The notes under the pieces were generated by a model, which was given only the letters and a program-made list of their open reading frames with translations, searched no databases and was not told where the DNA came from. A DNA stretch of 64,000 nucleotides from Deroplatys truncata (taxonomy: Eukaryota; Arthropoda; Insecta; Mantodea; Mantidae), in NCBI GenBank assembly GCA_030765065.1, contig CM060990.1, positions 10,601,501-10,665,500 of the forward strand. Direction: 5' to 3'. This document shows, piece by piece, positions 10,866 through 21,886 of this stretch. The position numbers and the translations under genes were made by a program. Every line of letters begins with the position of its first letter. The first letter of the stretch is position 1.

Positions 10866-12985
10866 TGTTCTCCGAGCAAGTTTGTGATGACTCGTGGGGC
10901 GCAGTGAGTACTGCTACTGTAGGAGAGATTAGAGACGTCTTGTGTTCGACTCCCTAGCGAGTTTGTGGCGACTGCCGTGACGTGCATTGAGTACTGCTAC
11001 TGCAGGAGAGATTAGAGACATCTTGGGTCGACTTCCTAGCGAGTTTGTGGCGACTGCCGTGACGTGCAGTGAGCACTGCTACTGCAGGACAGAATAGAGA
11101 CGTCTTGTGTTCGACTCCCCAGTGACGTGCAGTGAGTACTGCTACTGCAGGGGAGATTAGAGACATCTTGGGTTCGACTCCCCAGTGACGTGCAGTGAGT
11201 ACTGCTACTGCAGGAGAGATTAGAGACATGTTTGGTTCGACTCCCTAGCGAGTTTGTAACGACTGCCGTGACGTGCATTGAGTGCTGCTACTGCAGGAGA
11301 GATTAGAGACATCTTGGTTTCGAATCCCTAGCGAGTTTGTGGCGACTGCCATGACGTGCATTGAGTACTGCTACTGCAGGAGAGATTAGAGACGTCTTGT
11401 GTTCGACTCCCCAGCGAGTTTGTGACGACTGCCCTGACGTGCATTGAGTACTGCTACTGCAGGAGAGATTAGAGACATCTTGTGTTCGACTCCCTAGCGA
11501 GTTTGTGGCGACTGCCGTGACGTGAGGTGAGTACTGCTACTGCAGGAGAGATTAGAGACATCTTCGGTTCGACTCCCTAGCGAGTTTGTGACGACTGCCG
11601 TGACGTGCACTGAGTACTGCTATTGCAGGAGAGATTTGTGACATCCTGTGTTTGACACCTCAGCGGGTTTGTGATGTCTGCCGTGACATGTAGCGAGTAC
11701 TGCTATTGGAGGAGAGCTTTGAGACATCCTGTGTTCGACACCTCAGCGGGTTTGTGATGTCTGCCGTGACATGCAGTGAGTACTGCTATCGCAGGAGAGA
11801 TTTGTGACATCCTGTGTTCAACACCTCAGCGAGTTTGTGACGACTGCCGTGACGTGTACTGAGTACTGCTTTCGCAGGAGAGATTTGTAACATCCTGTGT
11901 TCGACAGCTCTGCGTGTTTGTGATGTGTGCCGTGACGTGCAGTGAGTACTGCTGCTAGGAGAGATTAGAGACGTACTGCGTTCGCCTCCTCAGCGAGTTT
12001 GTGATGTCTGCCGTGACGTGCAGTGAGTACTGCTGCTAGGAGAGATTAGAGACGTACTGCGTTCGCCTCCCCAGCGAGTTTGTGATGTCTGCCGTGACGT
12101 GCAGTGAGTACTGCTGCTAGGAGAGATTAGAGACGTACTGCGTTCGCCTCCCCAGCGAGTTTGTGATGTCTGCCGTGACGTGCAGTGAGTACTGCTGCTA
12201 GGAGAGATTAGAGACGTACTGCGTTCGCCTCCCCAGCGAGTTTGTGATGTCTGCCGTGACGTGCAGTGAGTACTGCTGCTAGGAGAGATTAGAGACGTAC
12301 TGCGTTCGCCTCCCCAGCGAGTTTGTGATGTCTGCCGTGACGTGCAGTGAGTACTGCTGCTAGGAGAGATTAGAGACGTACTGCGTTCGCCTCCTCAGCG
12401 AGTTTGTGATGTCTGCCGTGACGTGCAGTGAGTACTGCTGCTAGGAGAGATTAGAGACGTACTGCGTTCGCCTCCCCAGCGAGTTTGTGATGTCTGCCGT
12501 GACATGCAGTGAGTACTGCTGCTAGGAGAGATTAGAGACGTACTGCGTTCGCCTCCCCAGCGAGTTTGTGATGTCTGCCGTGACGTGCAGTGAGTACTGC
12601 TGCTAGGAGAGATTAGAGACGTACTGCGTTCGCCTCCCCAGCGAGTTTGTGATGTCTGCCGTGACGTGCAGTGAGTACTGCTGCTAGGAGAGATTAGAGA
12701 CGTACTGCGTTCGCCTCCTCAGCGAGTTTGTGATGTCTGCCGTGACGTGCAGTGAGTACTGCTATCGCAGGAGAGATTTGATACATCCTGTGTTCGACAC
12801 CTCAAGCTGGTTTGTGATGTCTGCCGTGACATGCAGCGAGTACTGCTATCGCAGGAGAGATTTGATACATCCTGTGTTCGACACCTCAAGCTGGTTTGTG
12901 ATGTCTGCCGTGACATGCAGCGAGTACTGTTCCTGCAGGAGAGAATGGAGAAATCCTGTGTTCTACTCCCCGGCGAGTGAACCAT
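10866..12985 (+). repeat. Minisatellite, 81-84 bp units, about 26 copies
   Basis: Tandem units carry the core 'gagtttgtga..ctgccgtgacgtgcagtgagtactgct' (interrupted). There are three types. Type A is ~83 bp with 'tactgcagga' (10866-11600, some units lacking ~20 bp). Type B is ~84 bp with 'gacatcctgtgttcgacacc' (11600-11940 and 12740-12960). Type C is exactly 81 bp with 'acgtactgcgttcgcctcc' (11961-12720, about nine nearly identical copies). The homogeneous centre with diverged edges is the pattern expected from unequal crossing-over. Type C has an in-frame stop per unit in the frame I checked, so the array is probably not coding. Confidence 0.95.
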
Positions 12986-13470
12986 CCGAAGAAGAGACTA
13001 CGTCGTGCTATTTCATTACTCCGTTACGTCTCGAAGAAAGTGAAGTGACAGGGAATTTGAACTAGTACACGTTAGTGAAGTGACACTATGAACAAAGTGG
13101 AGTCTCAGCGAAAGTGGAATTAGATTAAAACATTGACAGTAAACGCTAGTGAACTGACAGTCACAATATTGTAGGGCTTAGAACTACAGATTTTATGAAT
13201 ACAGGTAGAGTGAAACAAGAATTTAGACTAGAATGTCTGTATGTGACCGTAGACAGTAACTATATGTTGACTAATGACAAACTGAATGTATTACTTCATC
13301 CAAAAGCTACATTATGCCTTATGCAAACAATTTTGGAATCCCCCGAATGCATCCATGGCTGCTTAATGTATTACTAAAATAATGTAGTAAGAAATCTGGC
13401 ATTAAGTGTCTCTTCATTGAAATAATAATATGTACACATTGAATATAATGCGTCACATGAGAAATAAAAT
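12986..13470 (+). ncRNA. Putative 3' part of transcript, with polyA signal
   Basis: After the array the sequence becomes unique and ends in AATAAA at about 13463-13468. Together with the promoter at 10791-10825 this outlines a possible ~2.6-kb plus-strand transcript made mostly of minisatellite. A 60-codon ORF (13195-13377, starting MNTGRVKQEF) lies near its end; it has no motif I recognise. An alternative reading is a solo LTR or retrotransposon end carrying an internal tandem array. Confidence 0.3.
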
Positions 13471-13875
13471 ATTTAAAATAACGCAAAAAATAAATAATAA
13501 TAAATTATTAAGTTAAAAATATTTGCATTATTTAGTAGAAGCTGGCTTACCCGGCGTTGAACAATTAGCTTTATAAACTCGAATGACGAATCACTTAATG
13601 TTGCTCAGTTTCCCCCGTTTTTATTCAAGTATTGTAAATGACCTTAAACATTCATGTTGAACTCTGCCTTTACATTTACAATTTCATTTTCATACGGCTC
13701 CGGCTAATAACGGATAAAATCTCGCAGAAGTTGTGACAAATCGGCGGAATGTCTGCCTTATTTAACTTACCCTCGACAGTCTTCCAACTTCTCGAAAGGT
13801 TGTACATCCTATACGTACCCTTTGGCGGTGGAACAAACATCAAATTGAAATTAAATTGAATCCTATATATGGACT
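13471..13875. other. Anonymous AT-rich stretch
   Basis: This holds no gene that I can see. The phrase 'gctggcttacccggcgttgaac' style sequence near 13540 looks like the edge of a dispersed repeat, but I cannot define its ends. Confidence 0.3.
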
Positions 13876-13879
13876 GCTG

Positions 13880-14132
13880 TGGTCCTTAGCGTCCCATTCT
13901 ATACTGGGCGTGAAAGACCGGAAATTTTGCTAAAAGGTCTCCATATCAGACGAGGTTCTTTTACGTGCCGTAAATCTACAACACGGGACCACCGGCTTTG
14001 CTTCCCTTCCGAAGGAAACCATGCTAAGAATTTTTACGCCCGAAAAAATTCATCGCCCTCCGTCGGGTTTGAACCCGCGACCTCGGGAACTAGAGGCTAG
14101 CATGATAACCACTACACCACGGAGGACGACAG
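13880..14132 (-). mobile_element. tRNA-derived SINE
   Basis: On the minus strand the head at ~14060-14130 looks like a tRNA: acceptor halves TCCTCCG and CGGAGGG pair, an A box (TGGTGTAGTGG) and a B box (GGTTCAAACCC) are present. The anticodon stem does not fold. A ~180-bp body ('gttcttttacgtgccgtaaatc' family, on plus) follows toward 13880. The non-folding anticodon arm and the body mark a SINE, not a tRNA gene. Confidence 0.75.
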
Positions 14133-14249
14133 AACGATCATCGGTCGGAATGGTCGAGTCGTTTTTACTTTCTCTGTCATCTACCTATAGTAGGTTAGAG
14201 GGAGTACTGTATTCCACCCAAAAGGTTCCACGTCGATATTTCTCGCAAA

Positions 14250-16380
14250 ATGCATGTTTTGAGGCCCTCTGAATCCATAAAAGCATTTTTAGAAAAGATC
14301 CATCTGTGAATGTCTATGTTGGTGTAGGGCAGAACTCTAAAGTTAAATGTTCGGTATTTAAGTTTAGTATGTTTGAAGAATGCGACAACAAGATTTCCAT
14401 GAAGGTCCCCCCATCCAAAAACTACCCTTTAGATGGACAACTTTTTGATATATTTGATTTTCTCAAAAATGGCTCTGGCGATTTCGATTAAAATACTATA
14501 CGCTAATGATATTTTGTTGGCAAATAAAACTTATGTCTTGAATTTTCCGGGAATCCTTTGCGAAGTCCTCTTTTCTGAATGACTTTTACATTATTAGTAA
14601 ACCGTAAGAGATACACAACATCCTACTACACAGAAAGTGTACCTCTGGTTAAATTACACCTTTCATGTCAAATGAAACTTTCTGTAGCTTTCACCGTTTC
14701 CGAAGTGTTGTTTGTTGGTTTAGACCTTGAAATACTTATAAACTTTTCAAGCGATAATCCCTATTCTTTGTTTGTTTGTTTGTTTGTTTTTTCTTTCTTT
14801 CTTTCTTTCTTTCTTACTTACTTTTCCTGGTCAAGCAAAGAATTTGAAAGCCATCACATAGCGACAGTATAAATACAAAATATTGCACTGCAACCAAAAA
14901 TTCCATGTCGAGATTTCACTGGAAATACATGTTTTGAGATCCCTTGAAACCAAAAACACATTTTTAGTAAAACGTCTGTGTTTGTGAAAATCATAACTAA
15001 AAAAGGAAAACTCGGTTAAATACGAACCTTGGTATTTACGTTTAGGCCCTCCCAAGGTTGCACCATGAGGATTTTAAAGTAAACCTCCCAACCTAGTCTA
15101 CCCTTTACCATTTTTGGAAATTTTTATTTTTCTCAAAAATGACCCTTAATGATTTTGATTAAAATACCATTATTTAAGCTGTTTTTATGACAAATAAAAT
15201 GTATACTTTGAATTTTGTAGTAACAGCCTGTGAAGTGCTGTTTATTCTGAATTACTTTTGTATAATTACTAAGCCATAAGGCACAAAAATGTGCATCTCA
15301 GTAAAGCACAATTTATGTGAAACACATTTCCAAGATATTATTTGTTATTACTTTTACTTTTACAATACTTGTACTTATTTTAACTGCAAATCGTTGTTTT
15401 TATTTCATTTCTTATAGTGTTCATGCAAAGAGAACAGAATTTCAACGCCATCCAAAGCGACCGACTTTGAATAGGTTTGACTATCGCTTTAGTTTCTTGT
15501 ATTCTTCTTATGCCTAAACGACATGACTTAATGAGTAATGAAGGTTTATCTGCATTAACAAGGAGCAGATGGAGGAATAAACCTTTGTCAGAATACTTTG
15601 TAGAAGAGTGAGTAGAGAAAGTCATTTGAATGCAAACATCAGATTTTTAGAAAAAGGTTCGAGTAGGTGTCTGTGAACAGCATAACTCAAAGAACGAAAC
15701 GTCCGGCATTTAACTTGAGCATTTTCAAAGATGCGACACCAAAATTTTCAAGAAAATTCTCCCGAATCAAACTACCCTTTACATGGACACTTTTTCGAAA
15801 TATTTGAGTTTCTCAAAAATGACTCTAACGATTCTCATTAAAAGGCAAAGTATTAAAGATATTTACTTGACAAATAAAATATTTATCTTCAATTTTCTTG
15901 ATTAGCCTGTGAAATTCTCTTCATTCTGAAAGACATTTGTGTAATTGGTAAATCGTAAGATATAGACCAAATCTTGCTACACAGAAAATGTGGATCTCGG
16001 TAAAAAGCACAATTTATGTAAAACAAATGTTTGTGGTGTTAGACCGTCTCCGAGCTATCCTTTATTGATGGTTTGAGTTTTGAAATACTTCTACCTTTTT
16101 CAGGTGGTTAGTCGCTATTCGTTTTTTCTCGTGGCGTACAAAGAGCATGGAATTTAAAAGCCATCACATAACGACGTGGTTTTTAAATAATCTGACTACC
16201 TTTATCCTTATTATACGTACAACAAAATGTGTAATGTAAGTTTATCTCCGTTTACAAGGAGTATTTAGATAAAAGAATACAAATTTGGCAGAAAATTTTG
16301 CAGAGGAGTGAGCAGAGAAGGTCATGTGAATAAAACGCTCACATGTTTTTAGATAATAACTAGATAATTTTATATAATTT
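14250..16380. repeat. Tandem copies of a diverged ~680-bp repeat
   Basis: Three-plus homologous blocks start near 14286, 14955 and 15640, with a last partial near 16340. Each has 'atttttagaaaa..', 'gtctgtgaaca/tcataactc', 'actaccctttac/gatgga', 'tttctcaaaaatg..ctaacgatt.t.attaaaatac' and 'gacaaataaaat'. Spacing is ~670-690 bp. The copies are heavily diverged. A TTTG/TTTC simple repeat at 14768-14822 interrupts one copy. No coding content. Confidence 0.7.
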
Positions 16381-18170
16381 TCCCTCGTTACATTATTAGT
16401 ATTTATATATATACTAAAACATTTAATGTTATGAGGTTTCTCAATTTGAACTTATGTGCATCATCCAGCTATTCTAGTATGTCTAGACTTTTCTGATTGA
16501 GCCACAGAGAAAGTTGGTAGACTCTTGATAATACACCAATCTACAAACGTTTCATTCTCTTCTATGAGCATATGTGAGTTCATTTTTGGATGATCCATAT
16601 GCCATTAGTCCTCGCGTGTGTAAAACAAATTATTTTCGGTATAAATGTATGTAATAAAAGCCTGCAAATGGTAAACCAGAAAATATTAGCGAAAACGGTG
16701 TATTAAAAGATTATTTAGCTTTGCCAGTCACATCCGTAATAGGGTCATAAACAGTTACTGCCTTATTCCAGTGCGGCAAGCGACTGGAAAATCCTCTTTT
16801 CTATCTCTCCGGTATTCTGATAACCCCCACGGGTCATCGCAGTGCAAGAGTTTGTGCCCAAGAGCCAAGTCGACTACTGTTCGAGTGCCTCCCCAGGCTG
16901 CTAGCTAGCCCCAATAGGAAAGCTTTGCTAAAAATTTGTTTTCCACGCAGGCCGTAGTAAGCTAATGATCGAAATTAAGGTTAGAGAAGCTCAACACAAA
17001 AGAGAGGGAACAGTTGAGTCCCCTCTTGGGCATAAAACCGTGAAATATTCAAAACGGGAGGATTTTCAGGTCACGGGTTTGAAAGGGATAATGGTAGCTT
17101 CGTAGTTAACTGCAGGTTTCTCATTTATTCCCTTTTTTCATATAAATTAACGGTAGATATAGATAAAACTGCTAAATCAGACGCAGTTTACACGCAGGTG
17201 ACTTTATGTTCAGAGTATGCTGGCGCTGGCGAAATCAAAAACAAAGGCACACTGCAGTTGTAACCTTCGGCAGGAAAAATAAACCAACATAAATATGTAC
17301 TGATAACGTTTATTAAAGGAAATGTTTTTAGAAACAATAGGAGAAGAAGGCTCCTATGCATACAGTTAACGTATCCATTTCAGTGAAATAGCAACTGACA
17401 TTTTGGCACTGTATGTTACCTAATAATTGGAATAAGTAATAATACAAAGCCGAACATAACCCGTATTGTCTGTGCACGTGTATTGCACACAGATCTCGCC
17501 CTAGAAACGATACGACGATAAGATAGCATGAACCCAATGCGTTTCCTAGCAGGGGATCGGGATCGACGGCAAGCTTAGGTACATATTGTGACTTTGTCCA
17601 GCTTTTCAAGTCACTTCGTTCAGTTCCCATTGTCACTGTTTCGATTTGATTCAACTTTCCCTGGGAGTTCAGTTAGTTCACACTCTCACTTCACTAACGT
17701 AAACTAGTTCAATTCCCCGTCGCTACACGTCTACTTATCGTTGGTTATCTCCATCCTCCCGATACCCTTGGACCATGGCCATGGCCTTGTAAAGGAGCCA
17801 TCAGTCATAGAAATTGACAGGATTTTAGTGCAAATGCTCTGCTGTCAGAAAGTATGTGAGTTGATTGCTACATTTCCAACAATTTAAACAATGTTCTATG
17901 TTGCATAGTGTGCCTGGTTATTTAATGAGCATAATATCTCGGCCGTTTGCAAACGATGTCTGCATACATTGCTCGTTTTATAAATGTATTTCTATTGTAT
18001 TTACTTTATCTTCATATCTGGTTTACAAATACGATATTGCCATCGAGTCAGTGTTAAACGTTGGCAACACTGACGGTAGAAGTACACACGTGCACGTTCC
18101 GCTATTACTTTGAAAAGCACCAGTATCACGTTGTGCCCCTCAAAACCGAATTGACAGAACCTGGAATGTA
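16381..18170. other. No supported gene
   Basis: This is mixed-composition sequence. Open frames such as 17328-17654 (minus) and 17865-18113 (plus) show no domain, no splice context and no repeat signature that I recognise. Confidence 0.35.
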
Positions 18171-18179
18171 CTGAGGGAA

Positions 18180-18700
18180 AAGGTACGCAGTATTCACAGC
18201 TCGCATTCGGGAGCTCCCGAGTTCGATTCCCGGCAACCGTTCACTCTGAATCATGAGTTTCTTGAGTTTTTTCCGAGTCGTTAGGTGAATGCCGGAATGG
18301 TTTCTTTCATCCTCGAATTTCCTGTCCCTCCATTTCATTCATCCTTCACCCCGTTTGATCTGTTTCAGTGTTGGAAGAATCGGCGATGGTGTTTCGGTAC
18401 AGCGTGGCTGCGTAAAAGGATGCTCTCTATGAACTTTCTCTGTCCCCCGGCTTTCGGCTGCTTTGCCCGTGTCTAAGGACCGCCCCTTGGGGATGTTGAA
18501 CCCTGTCTGCCTGTCGGGGTGTCTCAATCTGGAAACCATAGGGGCCCTGTCATTACTGTGCCATCACTCCTGGTTCCGGCCGCCCAGTGTCTCCTTTCAT
18601 CTCATCCCTGCCTCCCAGGAGCGCCCCCTCGTGGGCGTCGGTACAATATCCTCGTTCCTGGATCGATGCCGAATCCCCTCCGCTTGATAATCATATTCCT
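18180..18700 (+). mobile_element. tRNA-related SINE, second family
   Basis: A B-box-like GAGTTCGATTCCCGG lies at ~18215-18230, after a weak A-box region. A long GC-rich body follows ('gtcgttaggtgaatgccgg' near 18276, 'ctggatcgatgcc' near 18658), ending in AT-rich sequence at ~18690. The body differs from that of the other SINEs in the window. Ends are approximate. Confidence 0.6.
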
Positions 18701-18924
18701 TAAAAAAACAGGATATTTTCAAATGTCTGAGATTGAAGAAATGTTAGCAGTGAAGCGTTGAACTGCTAGGACACACCAAATTGCATATTTTGAGTTCCTG
18801 TGAGCCGGAGAGAAGCCTTTTTCCTGTATAAGGATATCTTAGAACGTAAAACATTTGGTGATCGTAAGCTGCAAGAGGAGAAAAGTTGAGAGTGTCAAGT
18901 GACACACATGTGCTGCACATGGGT

Positions 18925-19450
18925 AGTGTCTGTGAACAGCATAACTCAAAAACGAAAAGTCGGATAAATATCACACTTCATATTTAGGATCAGTACCTTC
19001 GAAATGTGTGACACGAAAATTTTCAAGAAATCCCCCCTAGTCGAAACTACCTTTTATGGAGAACATTTTTTGATATGTTTTATTTTCTAAAAAACCGTTC
19101 CGACGATTTTTATTAAAATACCATATATTGAAGATATTTATATGACAAATAAAAAGTATATCTTGAATTTTCTTGACTGTGAAGCCCTCTTCATTTGAAA
19201 GGAATTCTTATAATCTTGTTTAATTGGTAAAAACAAAAATGTAGACCTCATATAAACACCCAATTTATTTCAAATAACTTTTTGTGGCATCAACCATTTA
19301 TGAGATATCCATTACTAATGGTTCTAATGGTTCACTACTTCGTCATTCTCAAAAAGTCCTGTCAACACTCAGCTGTTTCTCGCAATGTCATGGAAACAGT
19401 ATGCTGTCTCACTACCTGTGCTCCTGGTAGTGCGTACTCAGGCTGTGATA
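18925..19450. repeat. Further copy of the ~680-bp repeat
   Basis: Same signatures as the 14.25-16.38 kb array: 'gtgtctgtgaacagcataac', 'acgatttttattaaaatacc', 'gacaaataaaa'. It is truncated or diverged after ~19450, shortly before the Tc1 insertion. Confidence 0.6.
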
Positions 19451-19553
19451 TAAAAAGCACCTCGCGCTCCCTACTGCTTGCAGACATTACATACAGTCCC
19501 ACTACGTCTGCTCGAGGTAACTCCTACTCAATTTCAGTGCGATTTAACATATA

Positions 19554-20800
19554 CACTATATGATCAAAAGTATCCGGACACCCCACAAACATACGTTTTT
19601 CATCTTAGGTGCATTGTGTTGCCACCTACTGCCTGGTACTCATTATCCGCGACCTCAGTAGTCATTAGACATCGTGAAACAGTAGAACGGGACGCTCCGT
19701 GGAACTCAAGGACTTCGAATGTGGTCAGGTGATTGGGTGTCACTTGTGTCAGAAGCCTGTACGCGAAATTTCCACACTCCTAAACATCCCTAGGTCCACT
19801 GTTTCTGATGTGATAGTGAAGTGGAAACGTGAAGGGAAATGTACAGCACAAAAGCGTACAGGTCGACCTCGTCTGTTGACTGACAGAGATCGCCGACATT
19901 TGAAGAGGGTCGTAAAGTGTAATAGGCTGACATCTATCCAGACCATCACACAGGAAATTCAAACTGCTTCAGAATCCACTCCAAGTACTATCACAGTTAG
20001 GCGTGAGGTGAGAAACCTTGGATTCCATGGTCGAGCGGTTGCTCATAAGCCACACATCACGCAGGAAAATGCCAAACGACGCCTCGTTTGGTGTAAGGAG
20101 CGTCAACATTACACCATTGAACAGTGGCAAAACGTTGTGTGGAGTGACGAATCACGGTACACAATGTGGCGATCCGATGGCAGGGTGTGGGTATGGCGAA
20201 TTTCCGGTGAACGTCACCTGCCAGCGTGTGTAGTGCCAACAGTGAAATTCGGAGGTGGTGGTGTTATAGTGTGGTCGTGTTTTTCCTGGAGGGGGCTTGC
20301 ACCCCTTGTTGTTTTACGTGGCACGATCACAGCGCAGACCTACATTGATATTTTAAGCACCTTCTTGTTTCCCACTGTTGAAGAGCAATTCGGGGATGTT
20401 GATTGCATCTTTCAACACGAGCGAGCACCTGTTCATACTGCACGGGCTGTGGCGGAGTAATTACACGACAATAACATCCCTGTAATGGACTGGCCTGCAC
20501 AGAGTCCTGACTTAAATCCTATAGAACACCTTTGGGATGTTTTGGAACGCCGACTTCGTGCCAGGCCTCTCCGACCTACATCGATACCTCTTCTCAGTTC
20601 CGCACTCCGTGAAGAATGGGCTGCCATTCCCCAAGAAACCTTCCAGCACCTGATTGAAAGTATGCCTGCGAGAGTGAACGCTGTCATTAAGGCTAAGGGT
20701 GGGCCAACACCATATTGACTTCCAGCATTACCGATGGAGGGCGCCACGAACTTGTACGTCATTTTCATCCAGGTGTCCAGATACTTTTGATCACGTAGTG
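19554..20800 (+). mobile_element. Tc1-like DNA transposon, 1247 bp, inactive
   Basis: The terminal inverted repeats begin CACTATATGATCAAAAGTAT (left, from 19554) and CACTACGTGATCAAAAGTAT (right, complement ending at 20800). TA dinucleotides border both ends (19552-19553, 20801-20802), the Tc1/mariner target duplication. The length and single transposase gene fit a complete Tc1 element. Coding damage makes it non-autonomous now. Confidence 0.95.
19699..20718 (+). pseudogene. Tc1-like transposase (DD34E type), broken
   Basis: About 339 codons run in one frame, interrupted only by TAA at 20458-20460 (after AVAE). The N-terminal half has paired-type helix-turn-helix DNA-binding sequence (REISTLLNIPRSTVSDVIVK) and a GRPR hook. 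The catalytic domain shows the first Asp in VVWSDESR and the Glu in SPDLNPIEHLW. At the second catalytic Asp the family pattern QDNAP is replaced by HERAP, so the Asp is now Glu. The protein would cut and paste DNA at TA sites if intact. With a stop and a changed catalytic residue it is almost certainly inactive. Confidence 0.95.
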
Positions 20801-20802
20801 TA

Positions 20803-21729
20803 CATGTTGAAATAGTTTTCCTTGACTTATTAATTTTTACTTTACACCATACTATGCGCTCCATGATGCGCTAGATATATGCTCAATATCAATAGTAATT
20901 GTACAAGCCTTATCTCTCTTTTTATGTTTGGAGACTTAGCTCTTTCTATAGGTTAAATTATTTTGTCGCTCCGTCAGCTAATGGTTATCCAGTCAGTAAG
21001 AATGTATCTGCCAAGGACCCACCTTGTTACGTTAATGTGTACCGCACCGTTACCTTCAATGGCAAATAGAGCCATGGTTACACAGTCTCTTAATGTTATC
21101 AGCCCAGAAGGTACTGCTAAAGGAAACCATTACAAGTGTACGCACTGCGAGAAACGAAGCAAGATAGCATGTCCTAATTCTCTCTCCATCACCATCTCAC
21201 CCCTAAGTTTCAGGTCTACTCTATGTTGTTTCCTTACGGAATTGCAAAAGGGTATCAACCCACAGAAAGAACATCACTCTAAAGACAGATATGGGAGATG
21301 TAGGTAACGCAGATTTAAAAAGAGGATTTTTTTCCCTTTATACCGAGGGATTTCTTTATTTTCGCTTTGTTCTTCAAATCTGATTCCATTACATACGCTA
21401 TCTCCATCTGAACTAAAAATGTATTTAGATTAAGAAATGTTCAATGTTCTTTTTGTTTGCTGTAGAGTTTTAAATTCGTTCAAATCAGCTGTAAAATAAA
21501 TATTTTTCAAGTAAAGAACTATAAACTTTGTTAGGAGGGTAACTATTATTAGGGTAACTATTATTGACCGCTTGGAGAGCCTAGTGTACAATTCTTATTA
21601 ATCAAGCACTCCACATACTGCCATGGTGCTGTTTACATATTTATACAACTTTATCAAAGTATTAAAAAGAGCTTTAAACTTTAAATTGCATGTAATTCCA
21701 TCGTTGTGTAACATAATTCGTTTGTGCAG
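20803..21729. other. Anonymous sequence, likely intron
   Basis: No gene or defined repeat is seen. Because 21730 begins an exon with a good acceptor, at least the right part of this stretch is inferred to be intron. A pyrimidine-containing tract and 'gcag' acceptor end at 21729. Confidence 0.4.
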
Positions 21730-21886
21730 GTGGGAGGTAGGTGGATCTCCCATTCCAGAACCAGGAGATGAACAACGGTACACGGCGGGCGGCGGCGGAC
21801 TATTGGTGTTACCTAGAGCGCGACCCCACGACTCAGGACGCTACGTCTGTGTAGCTGCCAACTCCGCTGGTAGTGCTCGTTTAGAG
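21730..21886 (+). CDS. Immunoglobulin I-set exon of a cell-adhesion gene
   Basis: A 157-nt exon lies between a 'gtgcag' acceptor and a GTGAGT donor (21887). It enters in split-codon phase (one leading base) and ends on a codon boundary. It encodes the second half of an Ig domain: W (of the core Cys...Trp pair) followed by EVGGSPIPEPGDEQRY, then GLLVLPRARPHDSGRYVCV with the D-x-G-x-Y-x-C motif, then ANSAGSARLEV. The preceding Cys strand must be on an upstream exon. This type of domain occurs in secreted or membrane adhesion receptors. The 'LLVL..A..DSGRYVCV.NSAG' pattern resembles Dscam-family Ig domains, but I cannot separate that from other I-set proteins. Codon use is GC-rich compared with the surroundings, as expected for a conserved exon. 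Confidence 0.8.

Noticed and set aside
12730..13065. 111-codon ORF with 28-residue repeats (FVMSAVTCSEYC)
   Set aside because: It is a by-product of 84-bp minisatellite units; neighbouring 81-bp units have a stop in the corresponding frame.
14060..14130. tRNA gene on the minus strand
   Set aside because: A and B boxes and the acceptor stem are present but no anticodon stem forms, and a SINE body follows.
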